A stretch of DNA of 64,000 nt from Wuchereria bancrofti (lineage: Eukaryota > Nematoda > Chromadorea > Rhabditida > Onchocercidae): NCBI GenBank assembly GCA_005281725.1, contig SSBO01000007.1:4098402-4162401 (forward strand), read 5' to 3'. A program made the position numbers and the translations under genes. The notes under the pieces are model-generated. The model saw only the letters and a list, made by a program, of their open reading frames with translations, ran no database searches and was not told where the DNA came from. Shown here one piece after another: positions 26,521 through 38,802 of this stretch (within the stretch, counting starts at the first letter, position 1; each line of letters opens with the position of its first letter).

Positions 26521-27786
26521 ATGTTAACACTTATTCGTGCTGCTATTTGTGGCATAAATCATCATAGATCGTTGCTAATATTATGCAATAGTAGTCTGCT
26601 ATCAAAACAACCATGCCGAATATTCACCAACTGGGCCAAACGTTACATACGGTCCAAGAATGCAATGTATTATTTGGGAAGCGTTGGTGTTCTATTCTTC
26701 AGTTTTGCAGTACTTTCTGTACCAGCTTATCGAATGTTTTGTGAAAAGACTGCAACCATCGGATTAACCAAGGCAAAAGATTTAACATTTACTGCTTAGA
26801 TTACTGGCAGCTAATTACATACTCGCTCAGGAAATATACCATTTATTGGTCAAGAATGATTACATTTCTCAAAAATGCCCATTTAGCAGCATAGAGTAGT
26901 TTTCAAGTTATTTTGGAACTTAAATTTAATCATTTTTTAAATTTCCTGTAGATTGCTGATGATATGGAACGCGTTGCATCAATGGAAAAAATCAAAGATC
27001 GACTAATACGTGTGTCTTTTAACGCTGACCTTCACTCTGCCATGAAATGGCAGTTCAAACCTTTGCAAAAAGAAATTTATGTTCATCCAGGAGAGACAGC
27101 GCTTGTTTTCTACAGTGCTTATAATCCAACAGACAAGCCTGTAGTTGGCATTAGCAGCTATAATATCACACCTTTTCAAGTAATAATTTTAATCCTCACA
27201 TTTTTCTTCTGTTCATTAACACTTTACTTTTGCCGTCTCAGTTTTCCTAATTTGCAGGCAGCGTATTATTTCAACAAAATTCAGTGTTTCTGTTTCGAGG
27301 ATCAGATCCTTAATCCAGGAGAACAAGTAGATTTACCTGTTTTCTTCTATATCGACCCTGATTATACAAGTGATCCGGACTTGGAATATACGGATAGTTT
27401 AATCTTGAGTTATACATTTTTCGAGTCAAAACCAAGTACTTTTTTACTTCCTTAGTTTTCATTTGATATGCATTCAATTTCTCATAGACTCTAAGGTGCA
27501 TCTATGTTACTGCGAGAAAATAATCTTTCATTTAATTTCTTTCAACTGTTAATATTAAGTATTTAATTTCTTTTACAGTATCAAACGTATCACTTTTTTA
27601 ATACATTATTTTTCTAGAATATCTTTAAATACAGTTGACTTGATAACAGGGCATGTAATAGTCACATCTGATGGATTAACAATTGTTTTTACAGATCTTG
27701 TTTTACCGGATCCATTCGATCCAAACAACAAGCTCAATATAAAGCGGAACGCAAGTAATGTTAGTAAAGAAATGAAGAAAAATTAA
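26521..27786 (+). CDS. COX11: Cytochrome c oxidase assembly protein COX11
   Basis: COX11 is an inner-membrane copper chaperone that delivers Cu(I) to the CuB site of cytochrome oxidase subunit 1. Four exons (26521-26772, 26952-27179, 27258-27435, 27695-27786) give 249 residues. The N-terminus is basic and presequence-like. One transmembrane helix (YLGSVGVLFFSFAVLSVPAY) precedes a conserved Cys in RMFCEKT. The intermembrane domain follows: KDRLIRVSFNADLHSAMKW, PGETALVFYSAYNPTDKPV, ISSYNITPF, the copper-binding QCFCFEDQ, NPGEQVDLPVFFYIDPD and LSYTFFESK. The C-terminus comes from a separate last exon (LPDPFDPNNKL). No GT donor exists between the last coding residue of exon 1 and its stop codon. 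An AAG|GCAAAAG junction joins in phase to the 26952 acceptor, so intron 1 is probably a GC-AG intron. Confidence 0.95.
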
Positions 27787-30700
27787 AGATTGAAAAAATC
27801 AAAAATTGTTAACTATGAAGACAAGTAGTTATAGTTCAACTGTTAATGTTTTCTTATCAAGAGTTAAATATAGGTAAATATCAAGTTAGATTGAACAGTT
27901 GTATTTTTAAAATACACTGCTTTTTTTCGCATATAGCTTGAATTTTGTTTGTTAATTGTTTTCAGTTTATTTCATACACGTTGTCTTATGAACACATCTA
28001 ATGCCAATTTAGTTTGGTTTGTGGCTGTTGAAATAAACTATTTAGGTTTCAAAAATTGTGTAAGCTGGGATAAAACTTTTTTCTACCAATAAAAAATTGT
28101 CATTTTTAACAAACCCAAAAAAAATTTTGTCCGAAATAAGGTAATATTGCCGACTCCTGAAAGATATAGATGATAGTTATGACTTATTTGTCGTCTTGCT
28201 TATTATCCATTCAAGCTGTTACTAAATTGCAGTTTTGTCGTATTTTGGAAGATTAAAATAAATTCTAACTTCAATTTTTTAAAGAAAGTTTCAAGAGAGA
28301 CTTTCGTCCATGCATTCTTTTTTCATTTCTTCATTTTGTTGAGTTTGTTGAAATATTGCAGTTATCACTTACTTCCATCCTGCAAGTTCCTTTTTTTATG
28401 ATAGTATCAGTGATAAGAAAAAAAAAAGAAAAAATTGTAATTCTCCAGCGAAAGAAATGGGGTTGAATTTTCCACTTTTTCTGTTTCAGAGGAAACTGGA
28501 AAAGAGCGAGAGGAAAGAAAAAAATGTTCCAAACATTTTTTAACTGATCATTGAGAGTGTATTATCTCGTTGATGTTTTTTTGCACGCGAGATCTTAAAT
28601 TCGCTTGGTTATGGAAACCGACAACTTTCCTAAGAAATATTTAGTGGATGGCTTTTCAGATTATTTGTTCATAGATTTTTAATTAACTTCCAATTGCGCA
28701 TTATCTGTCGCCTCTAACATTGTTTCCAAAAATTAATGACAATGTGAAGTAGTCGCTGATGATTTCAGTTATTTAAGAGGAAACACAGATTTATGGCATT
28801 TGTTACGAGCCACAAGCCAGTTAGGTTAAGTGAAACAGGAATGTTTGGTTTCTCATGTTTTTTTTTCGTGTTGCAACTTTATCGTTTCTTTTTTTCTAAT
28901 TTTGTTTTGCACATTCCTGAGTATAACAATTTCTACCTTTCTTTATATTTGTACTTTCGTTTTTGTTCTTTTGAAAAAAAGAATAAACTTTTTTTATTAA
29001 GAGAAGCGAAATAAGATATTTGTTTCATAATACTTATTTTTCGAAGCTTGCATAACATATTAAATGAAAAATCAATGGATTTAATTTTGATGAGCATCAT
29101 TTTTGCTGAAATTTTTAAGGCAAAATATAAATGTTTGCATATTTTCCACATGTCAGTAATTCGCTTGTCAACCCCGTAGTGCTTAATTTTTCAAGAAATG
29201 GGAAAAAACTACCGCGATTAATAAAAGCATTGTCGAAACTGCTGACAAGCAATTTTATTAAGGATCGATTACTGGAAATTTTGCAAAATCTAATAAACTT
29301 TTAATTTTTTTTTAAAGAGAAACTTTCTTTTCCACTATTTTAATATCGAAATGAAAGAAGGAAGTATGTTTTTTGCTTCAGAGTCACGGAGTTTTGGTAG
29401 ATGGCATCCTGATGATATCCTTTTGAATAGAAATATTTCAGTATCATCAGAATATAAGAATTCAGTTTAGATTTTAAACAATAGATGTTTCACCATAGAG
29501 ATAATTGTTTCTGAAGACCTTGCAAATATGAAATAGCTTTTTGTAGTGCTTTAGGCTGAAAAGTGTTTTTTTGCTTTACTCGGGATGATTTGAAATGCAA
29601 GAATCTTTACCGAAGCAAATGAAAAATATCCAGTTTAATTCAAATGCATATTGAATTATTCATTCTTTATCACCAAATTTCACTAAATTATTTATAATAA
29701 TTGTTGGATCATCCTAATTTAATAAACAATTTGTATTTTATTTAATAATTGCTTTGAAAAATCTGAAATTCAACTATTCAGTTGCACTATTATTACTGCT
29801 ACTACTACTATCATGTACATTAGGAATAATATCCGAAAGGGATAGTGTAGAAAAGACCGCTATTCACAATGTCGCTGATAATTTCATGCTCAAATGTACT
29901 AATGGATCAAATGCTGCTAAGTTATTCGTTTGCGTGGGAATGCGTAGTGCAATCCACGTTTCTGATACCAATCATTCTTTTCACTCTTCCATCATGCGTG
30001 ACTAACTCCGCTTGCTTTATTGTTTGTGAAATTGACAGGAACTAAAGTTCTTCAATTTCAGTAAGACTTTCTTCTTATTGCTTATTCTTTCGACTTTCAG
30101 TTCTTGCGTATCATATGAAAAAGTCCATTAAGATGTCGTCAATATCACTTCCGTATTTTGCTTTTGGCGATATCGCCCGATATCGGCGACCATTTAGTTT
30201 TCCTTTTTATATCACATAACTGTCCTTCACTACTTTTACCAAACCTTTTCTTTCCAAAACTTTAAAATTTTTTCTCTCCTTCAACAAATTGCCAAAATTT
30301 TCCTTTAAAAATTTCCACAATGATCATTGGTCGATTGTCCGGCAACGACATTTGAAGATGGTTACAAAAATTTTTTTTTGCTTATCTGCACGGGAAACCA
30401 CCTCGGAGATACTAACCCTCGCTGATGTTCCAAAACCACTTCTGTAATAACTTTTCCGCTTTTCTCCTGCTCACAATTCGGTTTTCGATAAGTTCCGCTT
30501 GACTTCCTCACTACGTAAAATTAAAATTTTACTGTCAGCGGTGTCGATTATTTGTGATTGTAGATAGAAGCCTAGTTTGAAATTCTTAAATAGCCAAGAA
30601 TATTAAATTTTTATAGATCTCCTACCACTGGAAATTTTTTTGAGTTTAATATGTTTTAAGACATTTTTTGTTCTACTTTCTCTGTTTTTCCTCAATATTA

Positions 30701-31590
30701 ACAGCATTTGCTTCTTTCCCAAGGTCCCTGCCCGAGTAATTTATTTATATGCCACGGTTAGTGCTTAAACTTTCTAAGTTGAACTTCTGCATTTTTCACA
30801 ATCAATCTGCTATTTTCAATGTTTTCTTTCTCATTCCTGTACTCATTCGTATATCTCATTCTTTCTTTTCTCATTCGTATAATGATTAGTATATTTTTAT
30901 TAAAATGTCTTTTTTTAAGAGAAACATTTATTCTTCGATGTTTCTTATTAGTTTCCTATCCATTTGCTAAAAATTTCGTAGAAGGTCTAAGTTTGGATGA
31001 GAAATTTCTACAATATACATTTATTCATTTATGTACGCAACAAAAAAGTAAGGTTAACATTTTTTCAAATTCGAAGAAAAAATTTCTGAGTCTCAACCTG
31101 AAGGACGGAAATGAAAAACCATCTTTTCCTTAACATCTGTCACTTTTGATCACCATTGTCTCTTCCAGATGACTGATACAGTTGTCTTTTCTTTATGAGT
31201 GGTCACTGTTTACATATTTAAAAAATTTGCATGAATTTCGGCTGACTTTTGGCTTTAGTATAAATATTTGTTGAAGTTTTATTTATGAAAAAATGTAGTC
31301 ACTAGTAAAATTTCCATACTGAGTAGCACATTTTTAGTGATAGCCATAAAGAATTGAAAATGGGCCAAAAAAAAAAGATGAAATGGAACAAATTCTCAAA
31401 AAAAGCTGAAAATTCCAACGTACTTTTTTTTTTAATGACTTATTTTTTATTTAATTCTACCCTATGTAAATAAAGTATAACAATTTTCCAGTTGAGTTGT
31501 ATATTTCACTTACTGTCGTATCATTTTGACCTTTGAAAAGAGGCTGATTTTTTTCATCGCACTTCTTTCAGTTTTTACCGAAGTACATAA
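27787..31590. other. Intergenic DNA, no supported gene
   Basis: No exon chain was recognised. A leucine-rich frame at 29754-30005 resembles a secretion signal but has no ATG. An inverted element GGCGATATCGCC followed by CGATATCG lies near 30174-30192. The remaining frames are short, A/T-driven and without motifs. Confidence 0.4.
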
Positions 31591-32088
31591 ATGGATGGAA
31601 ATCCGGAAAGTGACGAACTTGAGAAAGGTTTCAACTGCAAAAGTTTATGTACGTTGTGCATCCCATATATGTCTTCTTCAGTCATGCACTTCAGGCAATT
31701 TTGTCTTCAAGTGACTTCATGAGCTTTTTGAAAGTGCTTTTATAAATATTCATTTTGAAATTTTTGAATTTTGAAAATAAAGTAGCGCTTTTTTTGTTTT
31801 TCATTCGCAGATTTTTTAAAACTTAAATTTTGTAAAGTGTGAAACTTTTTAAATTGTCTTTTTATTGCTTTAGCCGATTATAAAATAGTGAAATAGAATT
31901 GCTCAAAATGATCATAAGTGGAAATGATAGCATTACAGAATGGCGACGGAAGTATTGTAGAGGCTTTCTTGCTTGATGATGACGAATGTAAACTCTTCTG
32001 GGGAGACTTGTATGAAGTCCACTTCAACTATTCCACGTACTGTTTACCCATGACGTGGCACATGTTTTTAAAAAATACTGTGGCGGAA
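31591..32088 (+). CDS. Candidate 5' exons of the CCK-receptor-like gene
   Basis: An ATG at 31591 follows a good acceptor (CACTTCTTTCAG, ending about 31571) and opens a frame MDGNPESDELEK that exits at AAAG|GTTTCA (31627). A second exon at 31919-32088 is in compatible phase. It reads as plausible ectodomain with two Cys and a consensus N-glycosylation site (NYST), then ends at GTAAGA in phase 0. That phase matches an acceptor at 34983 (AAAATAG|GCACCG), which continues in frame into the GPCR exon. If joined, the receptor gains about 78 N-terminal residues. The acceptor before 31919 (ATCATAAG) and the one at 34983 are weak, so this is inference. Confidence 0.35.
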
Positions 32089-33265
32089 GTAAGAAATATA
32101 TTTCACCTATTCCTTTTTACTGCATTCTTTTAATCAAAAATTTCCTTGAAATTAAAAAATCTTGTGAGATTTGGCATTTTAATGGATAGTTTGACCGTTA
32201 TATAATTCCGATCACATTGTTGCATCAGATCCAATTACTACTGCTTTTACTTGAAAGTGAAATTTCAAGCAGAAGGGGAAAATTCTTCCTAAGCAAAACT
32301 TGCATTTGGCAAAGCTAACATTGCTGAGAAAAACTTCAGTGTTAAAATAGAAAACGAAAATGTTTCATTAAAAATAAATACATCCGGTAGAACATATTCA
32401 AAATTAAGAAAAGTTTGACGAAATTTTGATAAAACTTGTAATTTAGGAAAAAAAAAATCTTGCTAAGAAATAATCTATTGCATAAAATTTTGCTTGTTGC
32501 ATCTTCTGCAAAATTTTGCACGCATTACTTCGATTTTAGATTGAGCTACTTTGCATTCATTATTTTACATCAACTACTACTGATGAGTATGACTGATAGC
32601 GACTGTTACATTTCATTGTGGATGTGACTCAATAGCAGTAAATTATAGAATCAGTAGAAGTGAGCAATGATGAATGCCGTATTTTCTCGCTTTTACATCT
32701 AAAACTTCAATGGTCGTCTGGTCTTTTTCTAAACGAATGAGACATTTGGAAATGAACTTAGATTGAAGATTTTTTTGAAGGATTTCACCTTTCTAAAATC
32801 TCATTCTAAGAAGAAGAAATAATTTGAAATGATTATTCTGATGACCATTTTACAGGAAAAAATAGTTTGAGCAATTAAATATTGCCATTATTCAATGTTC
32901 AAAATCATTCATTCTTTCAGTTATTTCTTCCTTGTCCTTGCTATGAAAACTTTATATGTAATCTTGTTTTCTGAGGAAAAGAGCTTTTGGTTTTTAGCGC
33001 CTTCATAAAGAATCCCCAAATTCATTTTTCCATACTATCGATTAAGAGATGAATCCAAGTTTATCCTTGAGCTAATAGAGTTAGAAAGACATTCAGATGA
33101 TGAAATTCAGTGCATTCATATCGCTCATGCGCAAAAAATGCTCAAGGAGAAGAGCGCAACAAATAAATTCCATTTCAGTACTACTTCACTCTTTCAAGAT
33201 TCTGTAGATGACATTTGTGTCCTTCACTTGGATTCTTTTAATTACAGAGTTATACATACAGTTTT

Positions 33266-33329
33266 GCTGTTTTTTAATTTTCTCCTATTTATTGATTGCT
33301 GTTTTTTAATTTTCTCCTATTTATTGATT
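33266..33329. repeat. Perfect 32 bp tandem duplication
   Basis: Two back-to-back identical 32-base copies (33266-33297 and 33298-33329), each starting GCTGTTTTTTAATTTTCTCC. Perfect identity suggests a recent duplication or an assembly artefact. Confidence 0.85.
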
Positions 33330-35010
33330 AATAAATTAGTTTAGCGATTGAGCATGTAATCGATCAGTTTTCGTGTCAAATTGTCATCAAATTTTATGAG
33401 TGTTAAACAATTGAAGGAGACAGCTGTCATATCTTGCTGCAGTTTGTTTATTTGGATAGGTAACTTATTTGCTTCAAACATATTTTAACTTGTTCACACT
33501 TTTTCATCGATGAATTTTGTTTCTTGAAGTTCATTTGCGAACCTATATTCTTAAAAGAAGCCTGTATTGGACAAGTATAAAAACTGTTAGCTGAAGTACT
33601 TTGAATTCTATACAGCGATCTAAAAATATAATAGCTGAATTGAACTACAGTGATACGACACTTTTCGAAATATATTTGAAGTATGAAATATCGGAAGAAT
33701 TAAAAAGTATTGAAATAGGCTGGCTGTAATTAGTATTAGATATAACTTCTTTTAAAATAATTTTTATCAAATGAAAGCAAATTAGTATATTAGGCTCGTT
33801 TTCCAAGTTCAATTTTATCAGTTAGAATATATCAATCTTCTTGAAATATTATCTATTTGAACAAATATTTGTCTTCTTATCAAACGATTACTTCTTTAGC
33901 TCCATTTATTTGACTCCATTTTAACTTTTGTATTAATTCCGAAGTAATTTTTCTGTTTAATAATTGTTTTTTTCTTACAAGAATATAAGAAAGAATAGAA
34001 CGTATTTTATGAAATCTAATCTTGTTTAAAGCGTTGATACAAGGGTTTCGAGGAATAATTTAAGTAGAGGAACATACAGCTTTAGTCTGTTTCTATTTTT
34101 GGCTGCAAATTTTTGGCTTCTTAACCCGAAATTATGACACTATGAATATTAAAATAACGGTTTTGAAAGTTTAAAAAGCTATTTTAAGTTCAAACTGACT
34201 TTTTTCTGGTTTTTGATACAATAGCTTGAAATTCAAAACAAAGTTTTCACAAAATGTAGTTGGAAAAGCGTCCTGAATTGCAAAGTTTATAAAAGAAGGA
34301 TGATATTTATGAGTTTAAAATCATTGAATGTATCTCTCTAATGCGGAAAGTTGCAGAAAATAGTGTAAATGACGAAAGAATAATACTTAGAAGTAATTAA
34401 TTAAGTTAGTGAAGCGTAATTTTATCAATCCCTCAAGCAATGTTGTCCATTTCTGCAGCTGCTACCACTCCTATTTTTTGCAATTACTTTCATCCATCAT
34501 TAATGAATCTCTCATATTCACTCACTCGTTCACAAGCTTTCATTTTACATTGCCACTTTTGGTGTTTGTTGTTCATCAACCAATGATATAAATTTCTTCT
34601 ATTATTTTCCAACTTTCTTCATCACTTCATTGCCCTAAGATTGCTAGACCCACCCTGGCTATTCACTTTTTCATTTTCATTGATTCGTACGTAATATTCA
34701 TTGGAACTGAGGGAGCATCGGGCAGAGGTCAATATGTCTTTCTTTTTCAAGATATCTTTATCGCTAATTTCTTCTTAATTAATTAATTAAATGTAAATTT
34801 GTGGAGATAATCCTATTCTGCTACTTCCACAACTAATAATCCTTCAGTAAGGAAAATGTGCCATTTTCCACTTCACTACAAAAATTTTTACATTTTTTTT
34901 CAACAATCATTCAATTTAGCCTTCACTATTATTCTTATTTTCATATAGGCATATTATTACTGTTGGTGATGGCCTTAAAATAGGCACCGAAAAAGGACAA
35001 TAGCGATAGG

Positions 35011-38000
35011 ATGGGCAGAGAGTGTATCCCACAATTCACTGTTTACAACATATTCATTGGTTTATGCTTCACCGCCATTTTCATCTTATCACTGCTCGGT
35101 AATTCGATGGTTCTATTCGCTATCACCAAGCTTCAACAACGTGCCACACAGTCAATCACCAATATATTACTGCTGAATTTAGCAATTGCCGATTTGTTAC
35201 GGTTAGTTACAGAGTGCCAAATGTGAAAGAGTTAGATTAGATCGATCGTAGTGTCGAAGCACCTCACGGACACTTCAAACAAGTGGAGTCCAATTGATTA
35301 TAATTTTAAATAATTTGTGGTAGCTCTTCCTGGTATAAGATTGAATTCAGCAGTATTAGCATACTAAAGCTGATACTAATTGAAAACACTTCCCCTAAGA
35401 TTAGTGAAAATTTCCACTGCATTGAAAAAATAAGAGGAAAAGGTCTTCCTGATTCATATTTTAATCATTTAATATAATTAATGGAATGTTTAGATCAATA
35501 ATTTGTATACCACCAACCTTAATGAGTGAAATATCACAATGTTGGTTGCTTGGACCACATGTGTGCAAATTTGCTGCATACTTGCAGCGTGAGTTTACAC
35601 TTCTGTCAGTTTTTTTTGTGCTTTTAAAGTGTTCACTTTAAATTTTACACAAATTAGACGAGAAGAAATCGCTCCAATCAACGGTTCACATTTTCGCTTT
35701 CCCTTCAAGTGCATTATTTTTAGTGCTAGCAGAATCTATTGTGGCTCATTGCAACATTTTTTGTTTTGTTCAGTTCTAATAAGGACAAGTACAAGTACAA
35801 GTAAGGACAATATAAGCAAGAATACCGCTTTATTTTACATTTCAGCTGTGACAGTTTGCGCATCAGCCTATACATTAGCTTTAATTGCGCTAGAACGTTA
35901 TTACGCAATATGTCGTCCACTGGAGTCGATAATTTGGCTTTCAAAAGTATTGTTTAAATATAAATTCATGAAAAAATTTGCTCAAATCTAAATTTTTTTT
36001 CAGATTTTTCCATGCAACTTGTAAATATCGAATTGTCACAATCAATCAATGATTTTACCTAATGAAGAATGCTAAAATAAGCATTGAGGCAATTGATTTT
36101 GCAAAATGTTTTGGACTTAACAAAAAGTGATTTCATTAGTAAAATCGAATTTTTCTATATGAACTGGCCATATTATATCATTCGGTATCATTTCTTTCTT
36201 GTAGCGGCGTTTGCTAGCACTCATATCGTTTGTTTGGCTTACTGCATTTGGGAGTAATATTGGCGCACTTGTGATTTATGATGCTATTCCTTACAAAACA
36301 CATTGGAGTTGTCGTTCCACTGCTACTCCTTTAACAGATTTTTTATATCAGATTCATGTTACACTGGTTAGTCTACAGTTCATATTTTTACCTTCTCAAA
36401 GGCTATCATAATAACCATACTGAGAACTTAATAGTCCTCAACTGAGTTACGATGACATGTTGTTTCAGCTACTGTTATTCATACCACTAACAATTATGTT
36501 GCTTTTATATTGCAAGGTAATCAAAACTCTTCATCCAAACAATCTATTAGAAGTAAAACCAGAAAATTATCACAATTATACAGCGGAATGCTATCGAAGT
36601 AAGAGTTAAGTTTTTAAAGTATATTCAAACTTTCAGCATTTTTAAAGTGGTTTGTTCGTAAAAATTCTAGTTTATTCTTAAAAGAATAAAGTTTCTGAAG
36701 ACCGAGACAAAAACTACTTTTTTTGTTGATGATGGTGATAAATGATATAAATCTAGGTGTCATAGAACGGAAGAGATTATGTTCAGGTTGGTTTTTTCCA
36801 TCATTTACCGACCAAAACAGTAAAGAGCCCAACGTCGATTATGATGTAAGTTAAATTGTAGTTAACTTACATTTTTCTATCAATGAAATCATCGTTTATA
36901 TGAAATATTTTGTAAGTAAAATTTTATGGGTTAAAATATTTCAAGCAAATGGTACTGATATCATGCTGGAAATTTTAGACTTTTTTGGACGGAAAAATGA
37001 GAAGTTTTTGAACTTCTTTCTTTTATCTGGAAAATTCTAGTGATTCATATTTCTGTAACTGTTTGAAGAATATTTCATTTTTTGGAAATGTCCAAGAAAT
37101 TTATCAAAAAAGCTAAGAATTGCAGACGTGGTTGAAAGATATTTCCTTCAAGTATATTCGTTTTGTTTTTAAAATCAAATCATTACAATTGGTATATGTT
37201 TTATTGCCCTGAACTTTGAAGAGCACAACGAATTGATAAACCACTTTTCCACTTCCTACTGTGTCACTTGAGTTACAAGAATCATTCGGATGCGAGAATT
37301 ATTCTGTCGGAGAGTTGCAAGAGTCATTCTGGACGGACAAATATTTTGATCTTGAATACTTCAATTCTCTTGATTCATCACTGCGGATAACTGGAACTGA
37401 AATGAGTTAGATGGTTTCCATAGTTTGTAAATGCTTTCTTATATGCTCTCGAATTGCAGGCTTGGGTGAAAGATCGGAAACGGGAAAATACCGCTGGAAG
37501 TGCAACGTGTAATGTGTCATGTAAAGGGACCTGTAACTACAATGCTCGAACCAGGTTGCTTTTCAAGTTATCAATTCATCCACTTTCTCAGCATCATATT
37601 AATTTGTTTTTCTATTAAAGGATATGAGAATGATAGTTTTTTGGAAAATTCCAACTTCACTGAAATCTTACAATTTCAGTTTCGACAATGCTCCTGAATT
37701 CCAATCATCGATTAGCGGAAGTGCTAATTATAAGCATGGCTATATGCTTCGAAGCAATCGTCAGGTTTTCATTTGAAAGAATATTTTCTTTTAAAATTAT
37801 TTTTTCGCCATTTTTGAATATAATTATTTTTTGTGAAAAGTGAAATGTTTCGAAATGTGATATCCTCAATGATCGAAATTTATCCGTTGTCCTCCCGATA
37901 TTTACATTTTGGAGAAAGCAAATAATTTTGATAGAGAAAAATTCATTCAGGAAAAAATAATTGAAGCGAAACGACGTGTGATTAGAATGTTAATTATCAT

Positions 38001-38802
38001 TGTTATTGCTTTTGTTGTTTGTTGGACACCGAGTTTTATTTGGTGGCTCACAATTAGAACATCTGATCTCGTTCAGGTATAAAGCTTCCAGTGATTGATC
38101 AACATAATTCGTTTCAAAAAAGGACTTTATGAAGTTAAAAATTTCCTTAGCTGACTTAAAAGAGTAGAAGCTATAGGTGCTTTTAATGCTTTCTTGAGCC
38201 TTAAAGAATATGTTTGTGATTGTCAGTGGAATCCGTAAAAATTTAATCATTTCATGACTTTAAATGAGGAGGTTTTATATTTACAACCATCATCTATCGG
38301 TACATTCTTATGATTCTCTTTTTGACTATTATAATTGTTTTTTTTTTTCTCTTATGATAAATGGCTGTAAACTTTTTCAAATTATAAATAAACTTTGTAG
38401 ATTCACTTGTGGAACAGAAGGGCGAATGCGTATATAACACTACTGACCCATATAAGCGCATGTGCAAATCCAATAACTTATTGTTTTATGAATGAAAGGT
38501 TCCGGAAAAATATTACTACCTATCTGTGGGCGTGCACATTTCAAGCTTGTAAAGAACCTCTCCAGGAAAAGGTGAACTATCGGTAGCAATCAATATTTAG
38601 CCATGTATTATTGCTCTTGCATCAATTTTATCTGCCTAAAAAATTGAAAAATTATTTAACTGATTTCCAGTCTCCAACAAATCAATACAGATTACGACGA
38701 GTGAAATTTATGACACATTACAATGGTGACTTGTTTAGTAATGGAAGTAACTTGGAGCAAGCAGTTGCTGTGATTCCCTTTTTATCTGATGATAATTTGT
38801 GA
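35011..38802 (+). CDS. Cholecystokinin/gastrin-receptor-like neuropeptide GPCR
   Basis: This is a class A peptide receptor, probably Gq-coupled and neuronal or gut-expressed by family analogy. Ten exons join in phase: 35011-35201, 35494-35588, 35846-35946, 36205-36366, 36469-36598, 36757-36845, 37460-37554, 37680-37764, 37951-38076 with 38401-38571, and 38671-38802; about 458 residues. Visible marks: TM1 with LLGNSMVLF, TM2 NLAIADLLR, TM3 Cys (HVCKFAAYL), the ERY motif in LERYYAICRPLESIIW, and TM4 SFVWLTAFG. TM5 contains LFIPLTIMLLLYC, TM6 KRRVIRMLIIIVIAFVVCW-TP, and TM7 ISACANPITYCFMNERFR with NPxxY. The TM6 and TM7 blocks and RPLES..W match CCK receptors especially closely as recalled. Intracellular loop 3 is long and spread over several small exons; another coding-like block at about 37272-37410 may be an extra exon. 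With ATG 35011 the N-terminus is only about 12 residues, so an upstream exon is likely. C. elegans ckr-1 and ckr-2 are candidate orthologues. Confidence 0.88.

Noticed and set aside
29754..30005. Leu-rich frame resembling a secreted peptide precursor
   Set aside because: The frame begins at TTG, has no in-frame ATG back to the preceding stop and no acceptor to bring one in; the Leu run comes from a CTA/CTG-like repeat.
30174..30192. Inverted GATATCGCC/GGCGATATC element as a regulatory site
   Set aside because: A short palindrome in isolation with no gene start nearby; chance is a sufficient explanation.
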